Assembly: GCA_900557175.1 (NCBI GenBank)
Contig: USSL01000011.1
Coordinates: 1-18,581 of the forward strand
Length of the DNA: 18,581 nt
Reading direction: 5' to 3'
Origin: an uncultured Eubacteriales bacterium
GTDB lineage: Bacteria > Bacillota > Clostridia > Lachnospirales > Lachnospiraceae
In this document: positions 1-7,062 of the stretch, one piece after another
Position numbering within the stretch: the stretch's first letter is position 1
How the letters are laid out: the number at the start of each line of letters is the position of its first letter
Notes under the pieces: model-generated
Database searches by the model: none
The model's input: the letters and a program-made list of their open reading frames with translations, nothing else
What the model was told of the DNA's origin: nothing
Position numbers and translations under genes: made by a program

Positions 1-17
1 CGACGCTCTTCCGATCT
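1..17. other. Illumina TruSeq adapter remnant (not genomic)
   Basis: The first 17 bases, CGACGCTCTTCCGATCT, are identical to the 3' end of the Illumina TruSeq read-1 adapter, which ends ACACGACGCTCTTCCGATCT. The match starts at base 1 and stops at the adapter ligation point, so the genomic insert begins at base 18. This is untrimmed library sequence at a contig edge. Any gene model that extends into it is partly artificial. Confidence 0.95.
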
Positions 18-381
18 TTCTAAAACACGCTCTTGCTTCAAATTCTATACACCCCCTTAAAGTCTGACTTCATTATACAGATAGAGCAAGACAGCCTATT
101 GTCCGAGTAAAAATATTCTTAGTTTTTTATATCATATCATTTTTCACCATTATTTTCATTATATTTTCATTATTTTTTCAAAATCACATTTTTTTACAGT
201 ATTCAAAAATATTAAATCAATTTTTCGTTAAACAAATATAAAAATCTTCTATTTTAATTATAAACGCAAAAAAGACAGGCATATTTTTTATATTCGCCTG
301 TCTTTTCAAAATTTTAAATACATTTTTTATTAAATAATCAAGACCACTATGATTTATACTAATTAAGCCGCGCCCCTCTTT
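18..381. other. AT-rich intergenic region with possible truncated leftward gene start
   Basis: This stretch has no complete gene. Bases 100-270 are very AT-rich with no coding signal, and a terminator occupies 268-306. Near the left edge on the minus strand there is a TATAAT hexamer at 72-77, then an AAGGGGG ribosome-binding-like run at about 53-59, then a TTG at 39-41. The TTG opens a frame reading MKQERVLE into base 18, where the adapter begins. This could be the first codons of a gene cut off by the contig end. No good -35 box is visible and eight codons cannot identify a gene. Confidence 0.25.
268..306 (-). terminator. Rho-independent terminator after the aminopeptidase gene
   Basis: AAAAGACAGGC (270-280) and GCCTGTCTTTT (296-306) form a perfect 11-bp inverted repeat with a 15-nt AT-rich loop. 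In minus-strand RNA the hairpin ends in six U residues, so it suits the end of the aminopeptidase operon, whose stop codon lies about 75 bp upstream in transcription. The repeat is nearly symmetric, so it could also stop transcripts arriving from the left. Confidence 0.8.
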
Positions 382-1497
382 TTATTTTAAATTTTCCGGA
401 TTTAAGCACTTTAATTCGTCTAAAACAAAAAGTCCGTCTTTTCTTATAAGCACATCATCAAAATAGATTTCTCCGCCGCCGTATTCCGGTCTCTGAATAC
501 ATACCAAATCCCAGTGAATTGCAGAAACATTGCCGTTCGGCGCTTCATCATAGCAATTACCCGGTGTAAAATGGAAAGAACCTGCAATCTTTTCATCAAA
601 AAGTGTATCCTTCATCGGATTTAAGACATACGGATTGACACCAATGGCAAATTCTCCGACATATCTCGCGCCCTCATCTGTATCCATCACCTGATTGAGG
701 CGTTCTGTATTATTTGCCGTCGCTTTCACAATTTTTCCATCCTTAAATTCAAAACAGATATTTTCAAAAGTAAAGCCCTGAAAAACAGCCGGTGTATTGT
801 ATGAAAGCGTTCCGTTAATTGAATTTCTCACCGGTGCCGTGTAAACTTCGCCGTCAGGGATATTGCAGTCGCCTGCACAAGGAATTGCCGGAATATCCTT
901 AATAGAGAACGTCAGATCTGTGCCCGGTCCGACAAGACGCACCTTGTCTGTGCGGTTCATCAGCTCAACAAGCGGCTTCATCGCCTCGCCCATTTTTGTA
1001 TAATCAAGGTTGCACACATCAAAGTAAAAATCTTCAAAAGCTTCAAGACTCTGATTATTGAGCTGAGCCATCGCATTGTTCGGATATCTTAACACACACC
1101 AGCGTGTCTTCGGCACTCGGATTTCATGATGTACCGGCGTCATATAAATACGTTCGTACAATGCAAGATTTTCTGCCGGAACATCGGACTGCTCGGACAC
1201 ATTGTCCGTACCTCTGATGGCAATATAGCAATCCATCTGACGCATCAGCGCCGCATCGTTTTCCGCCATTATTTTAAGCTGTTCCTCTGTACAGTTTAAA
1301 AGCATCTCCCGCTGCATTCTCGAATCTGTATACACCGGAAACGGCACCGCACCGGCCTTATAAGCCTCTTTAACGAGCTGGCGGCCCAAATCCTGTGTTG
1401 AAGGCCCTGTATAATGAATATACACCTTATCGCCTTTTTTAGCTTTGACAGACTTATTAATCAGATTATAAGCCAATACTTTAATTCTTTCATCCAT
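382..1497 (-). CDS. M29 family metallo-aminopeptidase (AmpS/PepS-like)
   Basis: Predicted cytoplasmic metal-dependent exopeptidase that removes N-terminal residues from peptides, of peptidase family M29 (thermophilic aminopeptidase/AmpS/PepS group). The protein is 371 residues and lacks a signal peptide. The C-terminal half shows the family metal-site pattern: LFDE (Glu about 302), FHFTPG (His about 309) and IHWD (His about 328, Asp about 330), plus a DGEVYTAPV segment further upstream. The frame stays open to 1527. The start is placed at the ATG at 1495-1497 because AAGGAGAG lies about 8 nt upstream, and because the earlier ATG would overlap the preceding methyltransferase gene. It is second in a two-gene operon, 13 bp after that gene, and is followed by the terminator at 268-306. 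Family assignment is firm; substrate range cannot be read from sequence. Confidence 0.88.
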   Translation of the reverse strand: MDERIKVLAYNLINKSVKAKKGDKVYIHYTGPSTQDLGRQLVKEAYKAGAVPFPVYTDSRMQREMLLNCTEEQLKIMAENDAALMRQMDCYIAIRGTDNVSEQSDVPAENLALYERIYMTPVHHEIRVPKTRWCVLRYPNNAMAQLNNQSLEAFEDFYFDVCNLDYTKMGEAMKPLVELMNRTDKVRLVGPGTDLTFSIKDIPAIPCAGDCNIPDGEVYTAPVRNSINGTLSYNTPAVFQGFTFENICFEFKDGKIVKATANNTERLNQVMDTDEGARYVGEFAIGVNPYVLNPMKDTLFDEKIAGSFHFTPGNCYDEAPNGNVSAIHWDLVCIQRPEYGGGEIYFDDVLIRKDGLFVLDELKCLNPENLK

Positions 1498-1510
1498 GAA
1501 AAATCTCTCC

Positions 1511-2689
1511 TTATTCCTTATTTTCACACAGAAGCCTCTCTAACGTCGGCTCCGCGTGAATTAAATTTTTGCATTGTTTATATTCTTCACTCAAACGGCA
1601 CTTTGTTATACTATTTTTAAGAATTGCCCTTATTAAAATATTCTTAGGTGTATGTTCCATATCTATAAATTCTAAAATCTGCGTCCGATAGCCGACAGAT
1701 TCCAAAAGCATTGCCCGCATACTGTCTGTGGCAAGCGCCGCAAAGCGCTCTTTAATCAGCCCATACTTAAACATTCCTGAAAGTGCCTCCGAATGAATCT
1801 GGCCATTCAGCTCATGCTGGCAGCACGGCACTGATAAAATGACCTTTGCCTGCCAGAGCACTGCTTTATAAAGGGCATAATCCGTCGCTGTATCACAGGC
1901 ATGAAGCGTCACAACCATATCAACCTTATCGACGCCCTCAAAATGCGCGATATCGCCGCACAGAAAATTAAGCTTGTCAAAACCATATTTTTCTTTTAGA
2001 CGGTTACAGTGGCTGATGACATCTTCTTTTAAGTCCAGACCAATAATACGGATATCATAGCCTTTTAAAATCTTCAGATAATAGTACATCGCAAATGTCA
2101 GATAAGATTTTCCGCAGCCAAAATCAATGATCGTCAGCTCTCTGTCCTTATCAAGCTCAGGAAGAATATCTTCAACAAACTCAAGATACCTGTTCATCTG
2201 CTTAAACTTATCATATTTCTTCTTAACAATCGTACCGTCCTCATGCATCACGCCAAGATCAATTAAAAACGGCACCGGCACGCCTTCCTTTAAAACATAC
2301 GTCTTCGTCCGGTTATGCTCCAAATTCGGCTGGCAGGCACCGCAGGCAGCCGTGTTCTTTCGTTTGATAGTCACCTGCCCTTTTTTACTTATAAGCGCAC
2401 TTGCCTGCTCTGTCTTCGTGCGAATCTGCACCTGCTTAAAATTATCAAAAACATCAGCCGCAAGCGTTTCTAAAAGCGCCTCCCTTTCAAAATTTTCGTG
2501 AAGCACCTTATTGCCTACGTACTTCGTCATCTGAAAAACAAGACACCCTTTAATGAGCACCGGACGCAGTTTTATCTTCTTTACCTCTGTGCCCCGCGCG
2601 CCGCTGATCACCATATCAATCAAATCAACTGTCAGTGTCTCGGAAAATAACTTTATTAAATCATTCAACGCACTCATTACTTTCATCAC
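1511..2689 (-). CDS. SAM-dependent methyltransferase (Methyltransf_32-like)
   Basis: Predicted class I SAM-dependent methyltransferase of about 390 residues. The SAM-binding motif I is IIDFGCGKSYLTF (about residues 187-199), followed by the acidic motif IIGLDLK (about 215-221). The segments TLHACDTATD (261-270) and SVPCCQHEL (286-294) are characteristic of the Methyltransf_32 group, which also contains eukaryotic METTL25/GSTCD-type proteins. The N-terminal part (1-180) has a CGAC cysteine pair near 116-119 that might bind metal or RNA; that is inference. The substrate is unknown; RNA is a reasonable guess. The start is uncertain: GTG at 2689, ATG at 2686 and ATG at 2677 are all in frame with only weak Shine-Dalgarno sequence. 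It is the first gene of the operon with the M29 aminopeptidase and has a good promoter at 2744-2772. Confidence 0.82.
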   Translation of the reverse strand: MMKVMSALNDLIKLFSETLTVDLIDMVISGARGTEVKKIKLRPVLIKGCLVFQMTKYVGNKVLHENFEREALLETLAADVFDNFKQVQIRTKTEQASALISKKGQVTIKRKNTAACGACQPNLEHNRTKTYVLKEGVPVPFLIDLGVMHEDGTIVKKKYDKFKQMNRYLEFVEDILPELDKDRELTIIDFGCGKSYLTFAMYYYLKILKGYDIRIIGLDLKEDVISHCNRLKEKYGFDKLNFLCGDIAHFEGVDKVDMVVTLHACDTATDYALYKAVLWQAKVILSVPCCQHELNGQIHSEALSGMFKYGLIKERFAALATDSMRAMLLESVGYRTQILEFIDMEHTPKNILIRAILKNSITKCRLSEEYKQCKNLIHAEPTLERLLCENKE

Positions 2690-2743
2690 CGTTACTCTCT
2701 ATTTAATGTCAATTCCTACTTTTACTATTCTGCTTCATTCCAA

Positions 2744-2772
2744 ATTATAACATACGTGTTTTGCCTCATCAA
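2744..2772 (-). promoter_or_regulatory. Sigma-A-type promoter for methyltransferase-aminopeptidase operon
   Basis: Read on the minus strand, TTGATG (2767-2772) and TATAAT (2744-2749) are separated by exactly 17 nt. The -10 is a perfect consensus and the -35 matches four of six positions. Transcription would start near 2737, giving a leader of about 50 nt before the methyltransferase start. Confidence 0.7.
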
Positions 2773-2865
2773 GGTCACCTGATATAAAGAAAAATATAAA
2801 TTTTGTATCAAATTTTATCTATTGATCATTTAAAATACGGTATTCAATTTGTTCCCCTCTTTATA

Positions 2866-2894
2866 TTGATTCTTCATCCAATCTGTCATAAAAT
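2866..2894 (+). promoter_or_regulatory. Sigma-A-type promoter for the GH125 mannosidase
   Basis: TTGATT (2866-2871), a 17-nt spacer and TAAAAT (2889-2894) form a good housekeeping promoter. Transcription would start near 2901, about 64 nt before the mannosidase ATG. It is divergent from the promoter at 2744-2772, with about 95 bp between the two -35 boxes. Confidence 0.65.
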
Positions 2895-2911
2895 ATAGAG
2901 GAAATTCTATT

Positions 2912-2940
2912 GCGTATACACAATTCATGGCAGTGTACGC
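2912..2940. promoter_or_regulatory. Imperfect inverted repeat in the mannosidase leader
   Basis: GCGTATAC (2912-2919) and GTGTACGC (2933-2940) can pair over 8 bp with one G-U wobble, around a 13-nt centre. The repeat lies between the predicted transcription start (about 2901) and the AAGGAG ribosome binding site (2951-2956). This is where an operator for a sugar-responsive repressor, or an RNA hairpin, would act. No specific regulator can be named from the motif. Confidence 0.35.
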
Positions 2941-2964
2941 GAGCAATGTAAAGGAGAACTTTCA

Positions 2965-4254
2965 ATGGAGATTAAGAAAACCTATGAATCAATTGAAAAT
3001 CATATTCATTTAGTTGAAGAAAAGTTTGGCAAGGGAAGCAAGCTTGCCGAAATGTTTAAAAACTGTATTTCAAATACATTACAGACAACGATTAAAATTT
3101 TAGATGACGGCTCTGTTTTTGTCATTACAGGCGATATTCCTGCCATGTGGCTCAGAGATTCCGCCTGCCAGCTCCGTCCGTTTATTTTATTTGCAAAAGA
3201 AGACAAGGCCATTGAGGAATTAATTTGCGGACTGATTAAAAAACAGATGGACTGTATCCGTATTGATCCGTATGCCAACGCTTTCAACGAAAGTGCCAAC
3301 GGCAAATGCTGGTGCCACGATAAGACAGCGATGAAGCCGGAATTGTGGGAAAGAAAATACGAAATTGATTCCTTATGCTTCCCGTTCCAGTTATCTTCCC
3401 TTCTTTGGAAGAATACCGGATGCACAAGTCATTTTGATGAAAAGTGGCTGGAAACGGCAAAGCTTGTCTATGACACCTTCAGAACAGAGCAGGATCACGA
3501 AAATAAATCATCCTACACCTTTGAGCGTGAAAATACCATTTTTACCGACACACTTTCAAGAGACGGCAAAGGCGCTTTCGTAAAGAGCAATATCGGTCTT
3601 ATTTGGTCAGGCTTTCGTCCGAGCGATGACGCCTGCGTTTATGGCTACCTTATTCCATCGAATATGCTTGCCGCTGTGATTTTAGAAAATATTTCTGAAA
3701 TTGCAAAAGAAATTTATCACGACGATGAATTTTCACAGAAAGCGAAAGCTTTCGCCGAAGAAGTTCGCGCGGCCATCGACAAATATGCGATGATTCCGGC
3801 ACTCGAAAAACCAGCCTACGCTTATGAGGTTGATGGCTTTGGCCAGTACAATATTATGGATGACGCCAACCTTCCAAGCCTTTTATCCATGCCTTATATC
3901 GGCTACTGCGACTGTGATGACGAGCGCTATTTAAACACAAGATCAATGATTTTAAGCGAAGCCAATCCATTCTATTATTCGGGAAAATGCGCCAAGGGCA
4001 TCGGCAGCCCACATACACCGCCGCGTTACATATGGCACATTGCGCTTTCAATGCAGGCATTAACTTCCGCCTCCGATGAAGAAAGAGCGGCACTCTTAAA
4101 AACACTTGAAACAACCGACGGCGGCACAGGCTTCATGCACGAGGGCTTCCATGTAGATAATCCTAAAGAATTTACAAGACCGTGGTTTTCATGGGCAAAC
4201 TCTGTATTTTGTGAATTTATACTCGACTACTGCGGATGTAAGCTGAAGCTGTAA
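2965..4254 (+). CDS. GH125 exo-alpha-1,6-mannosidase
   Basis: Predicted metal-independent exo-acting alpha-mannosidase of glycoside hydrolase family 125 (formerly DUF1237), which hydrolyses terminal alpha-1,6-linked mannose with inversion. The family hallmark GDIPAMWLRDSACQLRP is present near residues 56-72. The likely general acid lies in FRPSDDA (Asp221/Asp222) and the likely general base is Glu393 in MHEGFH, close to the Asp220/Glu393 pair I recall for the Clostridium perfringens enzyme. At 429 residues it is normal length for the family. There is no signal peptide, so it should act in the cytoplasm on imported manno-oligosaccharides or N-glycan fragments. The start is set by AAGGAG 8 nt before the ATG. 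It stands alone: no transporter, kinase or regulator gene is adjacent. Its strand is opposite to both neighbouring operons. Confidence 0.93.
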   Translation: MEIKKTYESIENHIHLVEEKFGKGSKLAEMFKNCISNTLQTTIKILDDGSVFVITGDIPAMWLRDSACQLRPFILFAKEDKAIEELICGLIKKQMDCIRIDPYANAFNESANGKCWCHDKTAMKPELWERKYEIDSLCFPFQLSSLLWKNTGCTSHFDEKWLETAKLVYDTFRTEQDHENKSSYTFERENTIFTDTLSRDGKGAFVKSNIGLIWSGFRPSDDACVYGYLIPSNMLAAVILENISEIAKEIYHDDEFSQKAKAFAEEVRAAIDKYAMIPALEKPAYAYEVDGFGQYNIMDDANLPSLLSMPYIGYCDCDDERYLNTRSMILSEANPFYYSGKCAKGIGSPHTPPRYIWHIALSMQALTSASDEERAALLKTLETTDGGTGFMHEGFHVDNPKEFTRPWFSWANSVFCEFILDYCGCKLKL

Positions 4255-4283
4255 GAAAATCTATATTCACTCCACATTTAAAA

Positions 4284-4309
4284 GAGGAGCCGGATTCTTC
4301 CGACTCCTC
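4284..4309 (-). terminator. Hairpin terminator between convergent genes
   Basis: GAGGAGCCGGA (4284-4294) and TCCGACTCCTC (4299-4309) pair at 10 of 11 positions around a 4-nt loop. In minus-strand RNA the stem is followed by UUUUAAAU, which fits termination of the CoA-transferase/PatB-like operon. On the plus strand no U-run follows, so its use by the mannosidase transcript is less certain, though a stem this strong may serve both. Confidence 0.7.
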
Positions 4310-4339
4310 CTAATATGTGTATGAAAACACATACGCCCA

Positions 4340-5506
4340 CTATAATCTCTTTATCCCATCCATCATTCGTTTTAATGCTTCTTCCACATATTTTCTCGGA
4401 CAGGCCATATTGATTCTGACAAAGCCCCGGCCTCTCTCACCGTAATCAAGACCGCTGTTTAAGAAAAGTCCGCACGTATTTAGAAAAAAGTCCATCAGTG
4501 CTTCCTGGGAAAGTCCAAGCGCCCGGCAGTCAATCCACACAAGATAGGTGCCGTCCGGCTTTGATGTTTTAAGCTGCGGTATGTTCTTGTGAATGCCGTC
4601 CACAAAGAAATCAATATTGTCCTCAATATAAGCAACTGCCTCCTTGAGCCATTCTTCCGAATCCCGATAAGCGCCGACAACAAGTGCTTCCTCAAAGGAA
4701 TTACCGCCTGTCATATGAATCGCCTTTAACGGACTTATAAACTTCTCCCTAAGTGCCTCATTGGCAATAATAATATGAGCTGCCTGCATTCCGGCAAGGT
4801 TAAATGCCTTTGACGGCGATGTGCAAGTGATGCAGCGCTGCTCTATTTCTTTTGAAAGACCGGCAATAAATGTATGCTTATGTCCGCCGTAAGTTAAATC
4901 AGCATGGATATCATCAGAAATAATATAAAGCTTATGCTTTAAACATATATCTGCAAGTGACTTAAGTTCTTCCTCTGTCCATACACGTCCGCCCGGATTG
5001 TGAGGATTACAAAGCATGACCGCTTTTGTTTTAGGCGTTATAGAAGCTTCCATTGTCTTAAAATCCATCATATAGCGTCCGTTGGTCTCAATCATCGGAC
5101 ATTCCTTCACAATTCTTCCGTTATCTGTCACAGCGCGGTAAAAAGGACCGTAAACCGGCGTATTTAAAATAATTTCATCTCCCGGCTCAGATACTGTCTG
5201 AACACCGATAGAAAGACCTGCCACAACATTCGGCAAATAACAAATCCAGTCGCGTTCAATGCGATAGCCATGTCTTTTTAAAAACCAGTCAATGATAGCC
5301 GACTTGTAATCCGGCGAATTAAATCTATATCCAAAGACCTTGTGATTCATCACCTTTTCCATTGCCAAAACAATTCCCGGCGCCGCTTCAAAATCCATAT
5401 CGGCAACCCACATCGGCAGAACATCTTCCCGGTCTTCAAGCGCTTTTATATCCCACTTAATACAATTTGTTCCCCGGCGGTTTACAATTTTATTAAAATC
5501 AGTCAT
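4340..5506 (-). CDS. MalY/PatB family PLP-dependent C-S lyase or aminotransferase
   Basis: Predicted pyridoxal-phosphate enzyme of fold type I, in the MalY/PatB subgroup that includes cystathionine beta-lyases (C-S lyases) and some aminotransferases. The PLP-binding lysine is Lys233 in SPSKAFNLAG. Other family signatures are LPMWVADMDF near residues 30-39, NPHNPGG (about 167-173), ISDDIHADL (about 196-204), and a C-terminal FVRINMACP segment carrying the carboxylate-binding arginine. At 388 residues it is full length. GAGGTA lies about 9 nt before the ATG. It follows the CoA-transferase gene by 31 bp with no terminator between, so the two are probably cotranscribed. The real substrate (cystathionine, cysteine, or an amino acid to transaminate) cannot be decided from sequence. 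Confidence 0.87.
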   Translation of the reverse strand: MTDFNKIVNRRGTNCIKWDIKALEDREDVLPMWVADMDFEAAPGIVLAMEKVMNHKVFGYRFNSPDYKSAIIDWFLKRHGYRIERDWICYLPNVVAGLSIGVQTVSEPGDEIILNTPVYGPFYRAVTDNGRIVKECPMIETNGRYMMDFKTMEASITPKTKAVMLCNPHNPGGRVWTEEELKSLADICLKHKLYIISDDIHADLTYGGHKHTFIAGLSKEIEQRCITCTSPSKAFNLAGMQAAHIIIANEALREKFISPLKAIHMTGGNSFEEALVVGAYRDSEEWLKEAVAYIEDNIDFFVDGIHKNIPQLKTSKPDGTYLVWIDCRALGLSQEALMDFFLNTCGLFLNSGLDYGERGRGFVRINMACPRKYVEEALKRMMDGIKRL

Positions 5507-5537
5507 CTTTTGTACCTCAAATATGTACGTTTTTTAT

Positions 5538-6854
5538 TTATGCATTCAGATAAGGATCAAATTTCGTATGAAAACGTTTCTCAAAAGCTTCAATAAGCTC
5601 ATCTCTGAATTTCGGATGTGCAATATCAATTAACGCTGTCGCACGCTGCTTTAATGTAAGCCCTGTCATTCTTGCAATACCATACTCTGTAATAATATAG
5701 TCCACATCTGTACGCAGTGTTGTGACAACAGAACCTTCAGAAAGTACAGGCACAATTTTTGAAATTTTTCCATCGGCCGTTGTTGACGGCATTGCAATAA
5801 TAGATTTGCCGCCGACACTGTTAATCGCACCTTTAACAAAGTTTACCTGACCGCCGATACCGCTGATCTGCATATCACCGACAGATTCAGAGTCAACCTG
5901 TCCCATAAGGTCTACCTGAACACAGGAGTTAATCGAAATCATATTGTTATTCTGCATAATGTTGTACGGATTATTAACAACATCTACCGGATACATTTCA
6001 AAATCAGGATTGTGGTCAACGAAGTCATACAGCTTCTTTGTACCCATCAGGAAAGTCGCAATTGATTTACCCGGATTATATGTCTTTTTACTATTATTAA
6101 TAACGCCTTCCTCAATCAAATCAACGATACCGTCAGATAAAAGTTCTGAATGAAGACCTAAATCTCTCTTATCATGAAGGAACGTCAGCACCGCATCCGG
6201 TATTGCACCGATACCAAGCTGAAGTGTTGCACCATCCTCGATCAATGAAGCGCAGTAGCTTGCAATCTTTTTCTCTGTATCGCCGATTGGACGTGGTTTT
6301 AATACCGGAAGCGGCATTGATTTTTCAACAAAGAAATCAATATCACTGACCGGAACACGGCTGTCGCCATAAGTATACGGCATTTGATCATTTACCTGTG
6401 CAATAACAATTTTAGCTCTGGCCACAGCTTCTTTTGTGTAGTCTACAGAAACACCGAGACTGCAATTGCCGTACTTATCCGGCGGTGTCACCTGAACAAG
6501 GGCAACATCTATATCCATAAACATTCTAAATAAACGCGGAACTCTTGAAAAACAAACCGGTGTAAAATCGGCACGTCCCTCATAAACAGCCTTTCTTGTA
6601 CCGCTGCCGACAAAAAGCGCATTATGGATAAAATGGCTTTCCATCCCCGGCTCTGTATAACGACACTTGCCCATCGGTACCATGTGAACAATTTCCACAT
6701 CATGAAAACGCTCGCAGTTATCCACCATTGTGTCAACTAAATACTGAGGTTCTCCACAGGCATGTCCCAAAACGACGCGATTACCCGACTTTATTTTTGA
6801 AATTGCTTCTTCTGCTGAAACAAGACGGCTTTCATAAATTTCTTTCCAGTTCAA
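5538..6854 (-). CDS. 4-hydroxybutyrate/butyrate-type CoA-transferase (acetyl-CoA hydrolase/transferase family)
   Basis: Predicted family I CoA-transferase that moves CoA between acetyl-CoA and a C4 acid, most like clostridial 4-hydroxybutyrate CoA-transferase (Cat2/AbfT) and related butyryl-CoA:acetate CoA-transferases. The catalytic glutamate is in GLHSELLSDG (residue 237 from the chosen start; about 238 in the C. aminobutyricum enzyme as I recall). A glycine-rich ISGIGGQVNFVKGA segment follows in the C-terminal half. The open frame begins with a GTG at 6863, but AAGGAG runs directly into that codon. The TTG at 6852-6854 has correct 8-nt spacing and gives MNWKEIYESR, which aligns with the N-terminus of characterised homologues, so I place the start there (438 residues). 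It is first in a two-gene operon with the PatB-like gene. In a gut anaerobe it could catalyse the last step of butyrate formation; that role is inferred. Confidence 0.87.
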   Translation of the reverse strand: MNWKEIYESRLVSAEEAISKIKSGNRVVLGHACGEPQYLVDTMVDNCERFHDVEIVHMVPMGKCRYTEPGMESHFIHNALFVGSGTRKAVYEGRADFTPVCFSRVPRLFRMFMDIDVALVQVTPPDKYGNCSLGVSVDYTKEAVARAKIVIAQVNDQMPYTYGDSRVPVSDIDFFVEKSMPLPVLKPRPIGDTEKKIASYCASLIEDGATLQLGIGAIPDAVLTFLHDKRDLGLHSELLSDGIVDLIEEGVINNSKKTYNPGKSIATFLMGTKKLYDFVDHNPDFEMYPVDVVNNPYNIMQNNNMISINSCVQVDLMGQVDSESVGDMQISGIGGQVNFVKGAINSVGGKSIIAMPSTTADGKISKIVPVLSEGSVVTTLRTDVDYIITEYGIARMTGLTLKQRATALIDIAHPKFRDELIEAFEKRFHTKFDPYLNA

Positions 6855-6923
6855 AATGTCCACTCCTTTTCGTTATGCATTGGAATATTTCCAAGTTTAT
6901 CTGTTATTTCGATTCCACGATTT

Positions 6924-6952
6924 ATTATAGCACCAAGATATTGCCTCGTAAA
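6924..6952 (-). promoter_or_regulatory. Extended -10 promoter for the CoA-transferase operon
   Basis: On the minus strand TGC-TATAAT (6924-6932) is a perfect -10 with a TGn extension. The -35 position at 17 nt holds only TTTACG (6947-6952), which is weak, so activity would rely on the extended -10. Immediately upstream is the partial palindrome GTCAATTTTGAC (6953-6964), a possible regulator site just behind the -35. Confidence 0.6.
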
Positions 6953-7038
6953 GTCAATTTTGACAAAGATTTAACGATTTTTTTCGTCTTTATGCGCGTC
7001 GGCTGCCTATGCAGCCTTTTCCCGCACATAAAATTCAT
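6925..7038 (-). CDS. Possible 37-residue basic small protein
   Basis: A short frame starts at ATG 7036-7038 and ends in a TAA at 6925-6927. It has AGGTGG about 7 nt before the start and begins 24 bp after the stop of the preceding repeat protein gene. The predicted peptide begins MNFMCGKRLHRQPTRIKTKK and has ten Lys/Arg in 37 residues. Its frame runs through the strong hairpin at 6991-7030 and its stop lies inside the CoA-transferase -10 box. I do not recognise it. The start context is the only support, and it may be a chance frame in a non-coding leader. Confidence 0.22.
   Translation of the reverse strand: MNFMCGKRLHRQPTRIKTKKIVKSLSKLTLRGNILVL
6991..7030 (-). other. Stable two-part RNA hairpin between operons
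   Basis: GGCTGC (7001-7006) and GCAGCC (7011-7016) form a perfect 6-bp stem with a 4-nt loop. Outside it, TATGCGCG (6991-6998) pairs with CGCACATA (7023-7030). In minus-strand RNA the single mismatch becomes a G-U wobble, so the outer stem closes over all 8 bp, with an asymmetric GGAAAA/GA internal loop between. No U-run follows on the minus strand, so it is not a typical intrinsic terminator of the long operon. On the plus strand the inner stem is followed by only TTTT and no gene leads into it. It may be a 3'-end stabiliser, a weak terminator or a structured leader. Confidence 0.45.
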
Positions 7039-7062
7039 AGAAACACCACCTGACTTTAATTT

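Noticed and set aside
1498..1527. Extended aminopeptidase N-terminus starting MKIRNKERFF
   Set aside because: Its codons contain the AAGGAGAG ribosome binding site for the ATG at 1497 and overlap the upstream gene.
4314..4333. TATGTGT/ACACATA hairpin between the convergent genes
   Set aside because: The stem is AT-rich with no U-run on either strand, and the strong hairpin at 4284-4309 already explains termination.
6953..6964. GTCAATTTTGAC as a Rex operator
   Set aside because: The arms do not fit the TTGTTAA-type Rex consensus, so only an unspecific partial palindrome can be stated.
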